Shown: in pieces, positions 8,238 through 15,964 of the stretch | How positions within the stretch are numbered: position 1 is the stretch's first letter | How the letters are laid out: each line of letters starts with the position of its first letter | Assembly (NCBI GenBank): GCA_029287355.1 | Contig: JARFRH010000258.1 | Location: 1 to 54,732 of the forward strand | Source: Maribacter sp. | Lineage (GTDB): Bacteria; Bacteroidota; Bacteroidia; Flavobacteriales; Flavobacteriaceae | Direction of reading: 5' to 3' | Length of the DNA: 54,732 bases | The notes under the pieces: generated by a model | What the model was told of the DNA's origin: nothing | The model's input: only the letters and a program-made list of their open reading frames with translations | Databases searched by the model: none | Position numbers and translations under genes: made by a program

Positions 8238-8600
8238 TTATAATTCAATTATTCCTTTTCTGTATACATCCAAGGCTTGATTCATGATCAAATCAATATC
8301 GCCAATTGGTAAATCTTTGTTCGGGTCAACCCTGAATATTTTCATTCGTGTGCGGCTTCCTGTTTCCAGTTTCGGATGTTTCAAGTACTTTCCCTCCACC
8401 ATCAAAAAATAAGGATCAGCACTTTTCTTGTCCATCCAAAGGTAGCAGAACATCTTCCCTTTAAAGCAAAAACAAGGCATTCCATATTTTGTGGTCTCGG
8501 AGATATGTGAATCATAGCCTAGAACAATAGCTCGCATAGCCATCAAGCAACTCCGCTGCGGCTCTTGTTTGTTGATATAGAAATTATCTTCCGCAACCAT
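8238..8600 (-). CDS. DUF1801-like small protein
   Basis: This 120-residue cytoplasmic protein has no signal or membrane segment. The SETTKYGMPCFCFKGKMFCYL segment and the overall size match the DUF1801/YdhG-like fold. Members are poorly characterised; a Bacillus homologue was linked to iron delivery. It lies 9 bp after DctM and 10 bp before the esterase, so it is probably transcribed with them. It may be a passenger gene, and no function in sugar-acid use can be inferred. Confidence 0.6.
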   Translation of the reverse strand: MVAEDNFYINKQEPQRSCLMAMRAIVLGYDSHISETTKYGMPCFCFKGKMFCYLWMDKKSADPYFLMVEGKYLKHPKLETGSRTRMKIFRVDPNKDLPIGDIDLIMNQALDVYRKGIIEL

Positions 8601-8609
8601 TTTTTGTAG

Positions 8610-9884
8610 CTAATCAGCAAATAAACCAGGAAGCCATAAAGAAATTTCAGGAATTAAGGTCACCAAAATCAGGACAACCAAGCTCACCAGTAAAAATGGA
8701 AAGCCCGCTTTACTGACTTTTCCAATTGAAACCTTCCCGATACTTGATGCTACAAACAAACAAACACCGACTGGAGGGGTCGTCAAACCAATAATCAGAT
8801 TCAATACGGCTATTACAGCAAAATGTATAGGGTCAACATCCACAGCCAATGCCACCTTCAATAAAATAGGAAACAAAATGAGCAATGCGGCGATCGTTTC
8901 CATAAAAGTACCCACAGCAATTAGCAATAGGTTAATTAGCAAAAGCACTACATATTTATTGGAACTAAATCCTAATATTTCACTTGAAATGGTCTGAGGA
9001 ATATGTTCCGTAATTAAAATGTAACCGAATAAGTTCGCGAATCCCACTAAGACCATTAAGGACGCAGAGGTCTTCATTGAATCGAGAATGACGACCTGAA
9101 CATTTTTAAAATTCAGTTTCTTATAAACGAACCGTCCGATAATCAAGGCATACAAAACGGCCACGATCGACGCTTCCGTTGGTGTGAAAATACCACCAAT
9201 AATTCCGAAGAGAATGATAAAGGTCATCAACAAGGACCAAAACGTATCAACAAAACCTCGGGCTACTTGTCCAAAACTACTTTTAGAGTGCTTGGGATAG
9301 TTCTTTTTTCTAGCAATGAGATAGGCTACAACCATCAAACCAACGCCCAATAGAAGTCCGGGAATCGCTCCTGCCAAAAATAATTTTCCAACCGAAAGTC
9401 CGCTCAAGGTTGCCGCTATAATCATGGGCACACTAGGTGGAATGATTGGCCCTACCGTAGAGGAGGCGGCGGTCACGGCACATGAAAAATCAGCATCGTA
9501 TCCTTCCTTTTTCATCGCTGGAATCATCACCGACCCCATACTTGCGGTATCGGAAATTGCGGTACCTGAAATACCGGCAAACAACATTGAGGCCCCAATA
9601 TTTACCAAGGAAAGCCCACCCCTGATATGGCCCATTAAATGATTGCAAAACGAGATAATCTTCTCTGTCAACCCGCCTTGGTTCATTAGATTTCCTGCTA
9701 TGATAAACCCGGGAATACTTAAGAGCACGAAAACATCAATACCCGAATACATTTTCATTGGCATCAGAATCAACGGAATATCAGCTGAAATCAAATAAAC
9801 CAAACAGGCTAGCCCCAAAGCAAAAGCTATGGGGTAGCGAAGCACAAGGGCAACCACGAATACAATAACCAAAATCCAAATCAT
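8610..9884 (-). CDS. TRAP transporter large membrane subunit, DctM type
   Basis: This 424-residue protein is hydrophobic throughout, with about twelve transmembrane segments, and begins MIWILVIVFVVALVLRYP as usual for DctM subunits. Family segments SGTAISDTASMGSVMIPAM and GPIIPPSVPMI are present. With DctQ and DctP it forms a tripartite Na+-driven importer for organic acids. The start overlaps the end of dctQ by 4 bp (ATGA), which indicates translational coupling. In this cluster the load is probably a sugar acid or keto acid made by the exported enzymes encoded upstream. Assignment is firm; the substrate is inferred only. Confidence 0.95.
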   Translation of the reverse strand: MIWILVIVFVVALVLRYPIAFALGLACLVYLISADIPLILMPMKMYSGIDVFVLLSIPGFIIAGNLMNQGGLTEKIISFCNHLMGHIRGGLSLVNIGASMLFAGISGTAISDTASMGSVMIPAMKKEGYDADFSCAVTAASSTVGPIIPPSVPMIIAATLSGLSVGKLFLAGAIPGLLLGVGLMVVAYLIARKKNYPKHSKSSFGQVARGFVDTFWSLLMTFIILFGIIGGIFTPTEASIVAVLYALIIGRFVYKKLNFKNVQVVILDSMKTSASLMVLVGFANLFGYILITEHIPQTISSEILGFSSNKYVVLLLINLLLIAVGTFMETIAALLILFPILLKVALAVDVDPIHFAVIAVLNLIIGLTTPPVGVCLFVASSIGKVSIGKVSKAGFPFLLVSLVVLILVTLIPEISLWLPGLFAD

Positions 9885-10357
9885 GTGCTCTTCCTTTTAA
9901 AAGCTTTTACAATGTTCTGCCAGGAATAATAACAAAGTGTAGCACCAATGATAAACATGCTACAAAATGCCACGCCCATGTTAAAACCCATACTAGGTGA
10001 TTTTTCGATCATGCCCAAGCTTATAAAACGTATCGAATAGAAAGCGAACACAGCGAATAATATGAATATAACTACTGGAATAGACTTATCCAGGAGCATT
10101 TTCAATTTTGGATTGAACATATTGTAGAATGCGTCCAAATGCACGTAATAGTTTGACTTTAAAGCAAGACCCGAGGCAAAGGAAATGGCATAAATAAAGA
10201 GAATACGCGACGCCTCCTCCGTCCATGAAGGGGTGTCGAACCATGAGAAGCGACAGACAATCTGAAGTAATACCATGGCAATCAAGCCCCATGTGCTCAA
10301 TAAGGTTCCGATTTTAAGAATTCTACCTATTCCTTTCCGCATGCGCCTTTTGTTCAT
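9881..10357 (-). CDS. TRAP transporter small membrane subunit, DctQ type
   Basis: This 158-residue protein has four transmembrane segments. The WTEEASRILFIYAISFASGLALK segment is the hallmark of DctQ proteins. It pairs with the DctM subunit and the solute-binding protein of the same operon. From the first ATG it overlaps the end of dctP by 35 bp; a second ATG (10342) would give a 20-bp overlap and is equally plausible. It overlaps dctM by 4 bp. The substrate is not indicated. Confidence 0.92.
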   Translation of the reverse strand: MNKRRMRKGIGRILKIGTLLSTWGLIAMVLLQIVCRFSWFDTPSWTEEASRILFIYAISFASGLALKSNYYVHLDAFYNMFNPKLKMLLDKSIPVVIFILFAVFAFYSIRFISLGMIEKSPSMGFNMGVAFCSMFIIGATLCYYSWQNIVKAFKRKST

Positions 10358-11348
10358 TTTTCAATTCATGATAGATTTTTTGCATTTCTGGAGATAAGCT
10401 ATCATAGATGGCCTTTTCGCATTTCTTAGCGAAGGCAACATTATCAACTTCGATTAATTCCATGCCTTTATCCATCAACTCCTGTTGTACGTGTTTTTCA
10501 TTTTCAAGAAATAAATCATGCTCATACTTCTGCATTTCTTTACCTGCTTTCAACACTAACTCTTGAAGATCTGGGGGCAATTTCTGAAACTGTTTTTCTC
10601 CAATTACTGCATAAACCCAACTAATTACATGACCCGTTAGATTGACGTACTTCTGAACTTCGGCAAAACCTCCATTATTGATCATGGCAAACGGATTTTC
10701 CTGCCCTTGAATAGTGCCTTGCTGTAAGGAGGTGAAAACCTCAGAAAATGCCATAGGAGTGGGTTTTGCACCTAGTGCGCTCCAAGTAGTAACAAAGGAG
10801 GGAACATTGGGTACACGCAGAATCAATCCATTTAAATCATCAGGGTGTCTAATCGGTCTGTTTGAAGTCAAATGTCTAGGCCCACGTTCAAAATGACACA
10901 ATGCGCGCACGCCAGCTTTCTCGATCATCTCAGTTTCCATCAATTTACCAACACGACCATTGATATAGAGATTCATATCGGTAGAGTCCTTCATTAAATA
11001 TGGTAATTCACAAAAAGTGGCCGCTTCGAACCAATTCGTCAGTGTCGACCCAGTTGTAGTAATATCAATGACCTCAGCTTGAATCAATCGAATGGCTTCA
11101 ATTTCTTTTGCCAATTGTTCCGAAGGGTAGAGCTGAACCTCGATACGTCCATTAGACCGTTCTTCCAAAATTTCTTTAAAATAAGCGAAAGCCTTGTACC
11201 ATGTATGGTCTTCTTTGACAATGATTGCGGTACGAAATAGGAACTCTGGTTTGGCTTCTTTGGATTTGCAGTTAAGTATAATTAAAAACACCGAAAGAAG
11301 TAGCAACGATTTTGCGGTATATTTTGCCCATTGCCCCTTCCCATCCAT
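10323..11348 (-). CDS. TRAP solute-binding lipoprotein, DctP type
   Basis: This protein of about 341 residues has a lipoprotein signal ending FLIILNC, so it is probably anchored in the membrane facing the periplasm. The block with LRVPNVPSFVTTW and SLQQGTIQGQENPF is typical of DctP proteins, whose conserved Arg (in LRVP) binds the carboxylate of the ligand. The ATG at 11348 is preferred: it follows the RidA stop by 4 bp and gives a normal signal peptide, while a longer frame would need a TTG inside the upstream gene. Its place directly after exported sugar-acid enzymes suggests it captures their carboxylate product. Confidence 0.93.
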   Translation of the reverse strand: MDGKGQWAKYTAKSLLLLSVFLIILNCKSKEAKPEFLFRTAIIVKEDHTWYKAFAYFKEILEERSNGRIEVQLYPSEQLAKEIEAIRLIQAEVIDITTTGSTLTNWFEAATFCELPYLMKDSTDMNLYINGRVGKLMETEMIEKAGVRALCHFERGPRHLTSNRPIRHPDDLNGLILRVPNVPSFVTTWSALGAKPTPMAFSEVFTSLQQGTIQGQENPFAMINNGGFAEVQKYVNLTGHVISWVYAVIGEKQFQKLPPDLQELVLKAGKEMQKYEHDLFLENEKHVQQELMDKGMELIEVDNVAFAKKCEKAIYDSLSPEMQKIYHELKNEQKAHAERNR

Positions 11349-11352
11349 AGAA

Positions 11353-11928
11353 TTAATCTTGAACTTCAACAATCATTTCAATCTCGACCGCAATGTTGCT
11401 AGGTAAGGAACCCATTCCAACGGCCGCCCGCGCATGTTTCCCTTTATCACCAAAAACGGCGACCATCAAGTCGGAATACCCATTAATGACCTTTGGCTGA
11501 TCTGTAAAATCAGATGCAGCATTGACCATGCCTTTTACCTTTACGATGCGTTTGACTTTGTTCAAATTACCCAACTCTGCCTTCAAAACCGATAATTGGT
11601 TGATTCCGGTAATTCGTGCCGCCTCATAACCTTGTTCAATAGTAAGATCCGTTCCCACTTTACCCGATATATATTCACCGTCAGCCTTTTTAGGACCTTT
11701 GCCGGCTAAAAAAATCAGGTTTCCGGTTCGTACGGCATTCACATAATTGGCAACCGGGGCCGAGGGCGTGTTCAATTCAATACCCAATTCTTTTAATTTG
11801 GCTTCTGGGTTGTAACTTGGGTCAATTGCTTCTTGAACCTCAGTTACCGCTTCCTCTTTTACTTCTTTGACTTCGTTACACGAAAAAGCTAGCAATAGCG
11901 TAAGACAGAGGTAAATTCTTTTCATCAT
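11353..11928 (-). CDS. RidA-family lipoprotein
   Basis: This 191-residue protein has a lipoprotein signal (LAFSC, C17), an acidic linker, and a RidA/YjgF domain (about residues 45-191). The conserved arginine is kept in HARAAVGMGSLPSN, and VEIEMIVEV matches the C-terminal strand. Cytoplasmic RidA hydrolyses reactive enamine/imine intermediates of PLP enzymes to keto acids and ammonia. An exported RidA is unusual. It stands directly after an exported PLP enzyme and two genes after a Tat-exported RidA, so it may clear enamines released in the periplasm. The domain call is firm; the partner is inferred from gene order. Confidence 0.87.
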   Translation of the reverse strand: MMKRIYLCLTLLLAFSCNEVKEVKEEAVTEVQEAIDPSYNPEAKLKELGIELNTPSAPVANYVNAVRTGNLIFLAGKGPKKADGEYISGKVGTDLTIEQGYEAARITGINQLSVLKAELGNLNKVKRIVKVKGMVNAASDFTDQPKVINGYSDLMVAVFGDKGKHARAAVGMGSLPSNIAVEIEMIVEVQD

Positions 11929-11951
11929 AATTGAGTTTGATTATTAACATA

Positions 11952-13166
11952 TTAAACGTTTTCCAGCACTTCCTTCACACGTTGGGCAACAATTCTTTCT
12001 TGGCCAGGTTCCATCATCCAGGTCGTAATACCGACCTGTTCTTTATTTCCAACCGTTTCAATAGACGGATGGCCATCTCGCAATTTTTTTCGCATGGCAT
12101 CCGTGGATATGCCCACTACTTTTTCATCCCATCGAATATACAAACTAGGAACATGGTTCGCATGCTGTGGCACATGAATTTCTGTTTCGACCCCCTTTAC
12201 GGAAAGCGCGCTATCGCTAATTAATTTGATTTGACTTTCCCAAAGTGCCCATTCCTTGTCGTGGTCTCTTGAAAGATAAAGCTCCAAAGCTACCATCATT
12301 CCTAAAACTTCCTCTTTATTTACTTTCATCCCTCGAGCAATCGTCGTTCCTCGCGGTGGCGTATGTAATCTTGCAGCCTCAATATACTTTCTTTTTCCCA
12401 ATAACAACCCAGCACTTTGTGGCCCTCGAATTCCTTTACCCCCCGAAAAACAAACCAAATCGAAACCCAACTTGGTAAATTTAAAAAGGTTTTCAACCGG
12501 AGGCACATCAGCGGCACAGTCGATAAAAGTTGGAACATTGTGTTTTTTGCCCAAGGCAATAAATTCTTCCCATTTGATTTCGCCATTCTCGGTATTGGCA
12601 TTTAAAAACCAGAGCATTGCCGTTTTATCATTTATGGCCTTTTCCAACTCTTTTGCGGTCTCAATCTCCACAATTTTAGCGCCCGTATTGATCAGTGCAT
12701 GGGTATACCCAATGGAATGTCCCTTTTGAACAATGACCTCGTCTTTTAATCCTGTGGTATCAGGAAGTTGAGCTACTTTTTCCTCGTCCATTCCACACAT
12801 AATACCCGCCAGACCTATGGTCATGGCTCCAAAAGCGCCCGAAGTTACCGTGGCATATTCGCATTCCAACAGCTCGGCAATGCGCTCCCCAACTTTGTCA
12901 TGAAGTTCATCTAAATTGACGTACTCGGTTGCACCGTAGCTTATAGCATCGGTCACTTCTTTGTGCATCAGCGACCCCGTCATTGCGGTATAGGTTCCTG
13001 CCGCATTAATAAAAGTACGTAGCCCCAATTCTTTGAAAAAGTCACGTGCCACCGGCTTTAGTACCACTTCTTCCGCAACTTTTGCAGTCAACAAGCTAGG
13101 TCCTAACATTCCACCGACAAGTGGAAGTGTTGATACCATTTTTAATGCTTTTCTTCTAGTGCTCAT
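11952..13166 (-). CDS. Tat-exported SelA/DgaE-like PLP-dependent enzyme
   Basis: This 404-residue protein starts at the ATG at 13166 with a twin-arginine signal (STRRKALKMV). The fold is that of SelA-like class V PLP enzymes. The PLP lysine is K244 in SGGKGIRGPQ, the PLP-binding aspartate D217 is in IDCAAD, and INAAGTYT (53-60) is the family opening block. Relatives include D-glucosaminate-6-phosphate ammonia-lyase (DgaE); true selenocysteine synthase is unlikely because the protein is exported and no selenium genes are nearby. It is flanked by two RidA genes and linked to an amidohydrolase, as in Dga-type loci. I infer a periplasmic ammonia-lyase on an amino-sugar acid or a similar amino acid. 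Confidence 0.85.
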   Translation of the reverse strand: MSTRRKALKMVSTLPLVGGMLGPSLLTAKVAEEVVLKPVARDFFKELGLRTFINAAGTYTAMTGSLMHKEVTDAISYGATEYVNLDELHDKVGERIAELLECEYATVTSGAFGAMTIGLAGIMCGMDEEKVAQLPDTTGLKDEVIVQKGHSIGYTHALINTGAKIVEIETAKELEKAINDKTAMLWFLNANTENGEIKWEEFIALGKKHNVPTFIDCAADVPPVENLFKFTKLGFDLVCFSGGKGIRGPQSAGLLLGKRKYIEAARLHTPPRGTTIARGMKVNKEEVLGMMVALELYLSRDHDKEWALWESQIKLISDSALSVKGVETEIHVPQHANHVPSLYIRWDEKVVGISTDAMRKKLRDGHPSIETVGNKEQVGITTWMMEPGQERIVAQRVKEVLENV

Positions 13167-13235
13167 AATAGTATGTTTTATTGTTATTCCCTTGAATTCC
13201 CACAACTATCGGGAGGGAATCTGTTTACCGCTATT

Positions 13236-13712
13236 TTAATCTACTGCAGCAATACAGTCCATTTCGACCAATGAGTTCCCAGGGACTCCCCCATAGGTGG
13301 CCACTGTAGTTCTTACTGGCGGATTCTTTCCGAAACGCCCGCGAAAGACTTCATTCATTCCCTTGTAATCAGCAAGATCTGCTAGGTAGACATTTACCTT
13401 TAAGACCTGCTCCATTGAAGAACCATTTGCTTCCAAGCCCTTTTGCAATTCTTGCAGTACAATTTCAGTATGGGCCTTGATTTCGTAGGGTTCTACGTGT
13501 GCGCCCTTTCCTGCTATGTAAAGTGTATTTCCATGTTTTACAGCACCCGAAAATAAGGGAATGTCTTGATCCGTTACAATGTCGCCGACTACTTCCTTTT
13601 TAGGATTGAATTCCTTCTTGCCCATTGCATTTGCAGTTCCTATACCAAATAAAGCCGCTAGACCCATTCCTATTTTTTTGAAGGATGCCCTTCTTGTTGT
13701 TTTGCTTTCCAT
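13236..13712 (-). CDS. Tat-exported RidA-family protein
   Basis: This 158-residue protein carries a Tat-like signal (TTRRASFKK, then a hydrophobic stretch ending TANA) and a RidA/YjgF domain. The conserved arginine is in PPVRTTVATYGGVPGN, and the last strand is VEMDCIAAVD. It is clearly different in sequence and signal type from the RidA lipoprotein encoded two genes later. Both flank the exported PLP enzyme, which suggests processing of an enamine product in the periplasm. It lies 20 bp after the RraA-like gene. The family assignment is strong. Confidence 0.87.
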   Translation of the reverse strand: MESKTTRRASFKKIGMGLAALFGIGTANAMGKKEFNPKKEVVGDIVTDQDIPLFSGAVKHGNTLYIAGKGAHVEPYEIKAHTEIVLQELQKGLEANGSSMEQVLKVNVYLADLADYKGMNEVFRGRFGKNPPVRTTVATYGGVPGNSLVEMDCIAAVD

Positions 13713-13732
13713 ATTTCTGTTTTTTTATTATT

Positions 13733-14650
13733 TTACCACATTCGTTTTTTAAGGAGTTCTTGAATTTGCGCTTTCGGAACCGGCAGTTCATCAATATGAT
13801 CATTCAGCCATTTCGAAAAATCTTTTTCGATTTCGTCCGACCATTTAGCATCAATTTGCCCCGGAGTATATTTCCCGTCTTTCAATCGCGTAATACCAAA
13901 TAGGTCTCGCAAGCGAACTACCTCAGAGGTGACTACAACTTTTTCGGCCAAATGCGCGGGAATGAACATCACACCTTCTTTCTTACCCAATATGATATCC
14001 CCGGGAAGCACAGTTGCAGCCCCTATTCGAATGGGCGAATTTATACTCAACAGCATCACTTCGGTCAGGAATGAAGGATGCCATTCCCTAACAAAAGCGT
14101 TAAATCCCGTTATTTTTGACAGACCCTCTTGATCTCTGCTGGAAGCATTAAAAACCACACCCGTTTTTGATTTGGCATAAATGGCATTTCCTAAATTATC
14201 ACCGATCAAGGTACCGTCTACAATTTTTCCAAAGCCATCCGCAACATATACATCCCCAAATTGAAGCATGTCAATGGGCCATGAATTGGTATTTCCGATT
14301 TGACCATCGGCCCTACCTTTCTTTTTGATTTGGTCGGAAACATCGGGTCGGTTTGGCATGTATTGAACCGTTAATGCCCTCCCCACTACAGTAACATCAT
14401 CATGCAATGGTTCCCAACCCCCTTCAAATTGATTGTGATACCCTTCATTGCGCAGCACGCCCCAAGCTTCCTCAATCGCAACATCTTTCATACGCTCCAA
14501 AATAGCATCGGCTACTTTGGGTCTACCATCATCAAAGCGTTCTCCTTCCCATTGTGGGGTCAAGAATATAATTTGTTCTTTGGATGTAGTTTGGGCGCTC
14601 ATAAAATTGCAAACCAACAGCATCAACACTATCCCCTTTATTAATCGCAT
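13733..14650 (-). CDS. Exported RraA-like/HMG-CHA aldolase-family protein
   Basis: This 305-residue protein has a Sec signal peptide ending MSAQ (about residue 20), followed by an RraA-like domain. GDNLGNAIYAKSKTGVVFN and the ASSRDQ block match the GD/GE and (D)xxRD segments that bind metal and substrate in 4-hydroxy-4-methyl-2-oxoglutarate aldolases. These enzymes cleave or decarboxylate keto acids with a divalent metal; RraA itself is a non-enzymatic regulator. Export argues for the enzymatic role. In the cluster it could cleave the keto-deoxy acid formed by the PLP enzyme. A lone RraA-like protein without an aldolase function is the alternative. Confidence 0.8.
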   Translation of the reverse strand: MRLIKGIVLMLLVCNFMSAQTTSKEQIIFLTPQWEGERFDDGRPKVADAILERMKDVAIEEAWGVLRNEGYHNQFEGGWEPLHDDVTVVGRALTVQYMPNRPDVSDQIKKKGRADGQIGNTNSWPIDMLQFGDVYVADGFGKIVDGTLIGDNLGNAIYAKSKTGVVFNASSRDQEGLSKITGFNAFVREWHPSFLTEVMLLSINSPIRIGAATVLPGDIILGKKEGVMFIPAHLAEKVVVTSEVVRLRDLFGITRLKDGKYTPGQIDAKWSDEIEKDFSKWLNDHIDELPVPKAQIQELLKKRMW

Positions 14651-14677
14651 ATGTTCTCCTATTTATATTTTAAAACG

Positions 14678-15928
14678 CTATTTGTCCCAAAGTGGCGCTG
14701 AAAGACCATTTAGATCATACACTACTTTACCATCACGAATGGTGAGTTCGCATTCCAATTTTTTGGTTCCAGTCATCTTTTTGCCCTTGGTATCAATAAA
14801 ACCAAAATTCCCTTCTCTTAGGTTTAAGATGGCAATATCCGCTACTGCACCTACAGATAGTTGTCCCAAGTTTTCCCTTTTGATAACTTTTGCGGAATTC
14901 CAAGTTGTCGCGGCGATTATTTCGGAAATGGGCATATTCAAATTTAAAAATTTAGACATTACATTCACGATGTCTTTCATACCCCCATTCATGCTCCCCG
15001 TATGATAATCCGTACTTATGGTATTGGGTTTGAAGCCTTGTTGCATTGCCGGTACGACTTGTTCGAAAAGAAAGCTGCCACCGCCATGACCTACATCGAA
15101 GATGATTCCCCTTTTCTGGGCGGCCCATGCAAAATCGGCTACCTTTCCCTGTTCATTTACAATTGGTATTCGACCTTTTACATGGGCATAGGCATGTGTG
15201 AAAATATCTCCCGGACGAAGTTTTTCCATGAATAAGGTTTCCAAGGAAAGTTCAGGTTGGCTTCCTCCAAAATCAATCATGATAGGTATGTCAGCCAGTT
15301 TTCCTGCTTCAACAGCTCTTTCGGTCGGGGTCCAATCAAAACCACTATAATGAGCCAATTTGACCCCAACAATGTGCTCCGAATATTGTTTAGCCACCAT
15401 TGCGGTAAGTTTGGGGTTCATATCGTCAATGTTCTGCTCAATAGCACCGCCTTTCATACCAGAGCCTACTATATTCAAAAATGATAACACTCTGGTTTTG
15501 GACCGATCGATCGTTTGTTCCTTAAAAACCCTAAAATTTCTCCAACCAGCCCCTCCAACATCTACAAGAGTGGTCACACCACTCCTGAAAGAAAACCCAT
15601 CAGGGGGCAAGGCCGTAAAACTGTTACTCAAATATGCATCGGGCTCTGTGCCAAAAAAGTTGTGACTATGGATATCTATTAAGCCGGGAGTAACAAACAA
15701 ACCTCTCGCGTCTATCACCGTTTTAGCCCGACTGGCTGAAATAGTATTCTCGACCAGCGCAACTTTTCCTTCATTAACCGCGACATCCATTACTGCATCA
15801 ATCGCATTCTTGGAGTCTATCACATGGCCATTCTTAATAAGGATATCGAACTCTTGCGCGTTCAAAACAATGGAAAAAAGGAATGAAATCAATGCCAAGC
15901 AAACGGTATATCTATATTTACGTTCCAT
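14678..15928 (-). CDS. Exported amidohydrolase/deacetylase-family metallohydrolase
   Basis: This 416-residue protein starts at the ATG at 15928 with a Sec signal ending LNAQ; a longer frame would begin at a TTG. Amidohydrolase features are the opening IKNGHVIDSKN, metal-binding TPGLIDIHSHNF, FTHAYAH and STDYHTG (likely metal aspartate). It resembles the Atu3266/EF0837 group of deacetylases, which occur next to SelA/DgaE-like PLP genes in other bacteria. The likely job is removal of an acyl group from an N- or O-acylated acid before the PLP enzyme acts. Export of this family is uncommon. The family call is firm; the substrate is inferred. Confidence 0.85.
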   Translation of the reverse strand: MERKYRYTVCLALISFLFSIVLNAQEFDILIKNGHVIDSKNAIDAVMDVAVNEGKVALVENTISASRAKTVIDARGLFVTPGLIDIHSHNFFGTEPDAYLSNSFTALPPDGFSFRSGVTTLVDVGGAGWRNFRVFKEQTIDRSKTRVLSFLNIVGSGMKGGAIEQNIDDMNPKLTAMVAKQYSEHIVGVKLAHYSGFDWTPTERAVEAGKLADIPIMIDFGGSQPELSLETLFMEKLRPGDIFTHAYAHVKGRIPIVNEQGKVADFAWAAQKRGIIFDVGHGGGSFLFEQVVPAMQQGFKPNTISTDYHTGSMNGGMKDIVNVMSKFLNLNMPISEIIAATTWNSAKVIKRENLGQLSVGAVADIAILNLREGNFGFIDTKGKKMTGTKKLECELTIRDGKVVYDLNGLSAPLWDK

Positions 15929-15964
15929 ATCTTTATCTTTATATTCTGGGATAGAGTTCAATTA

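Noticed and set aside
10323-11372. Long form of the DctP protein beginning at 11372
   Set aside because: It needs a TTG inside the RidA gene; the ATG at 11348 yields a standard lipoprotein signal.
11952-13166. Reading the SelA-like protein as a true selenocysteine synthase
   Set aside because: It has a Tat export signal, no selB, selC or selD is nearby, and the neighbours are RidA and amidohydrolase genes.
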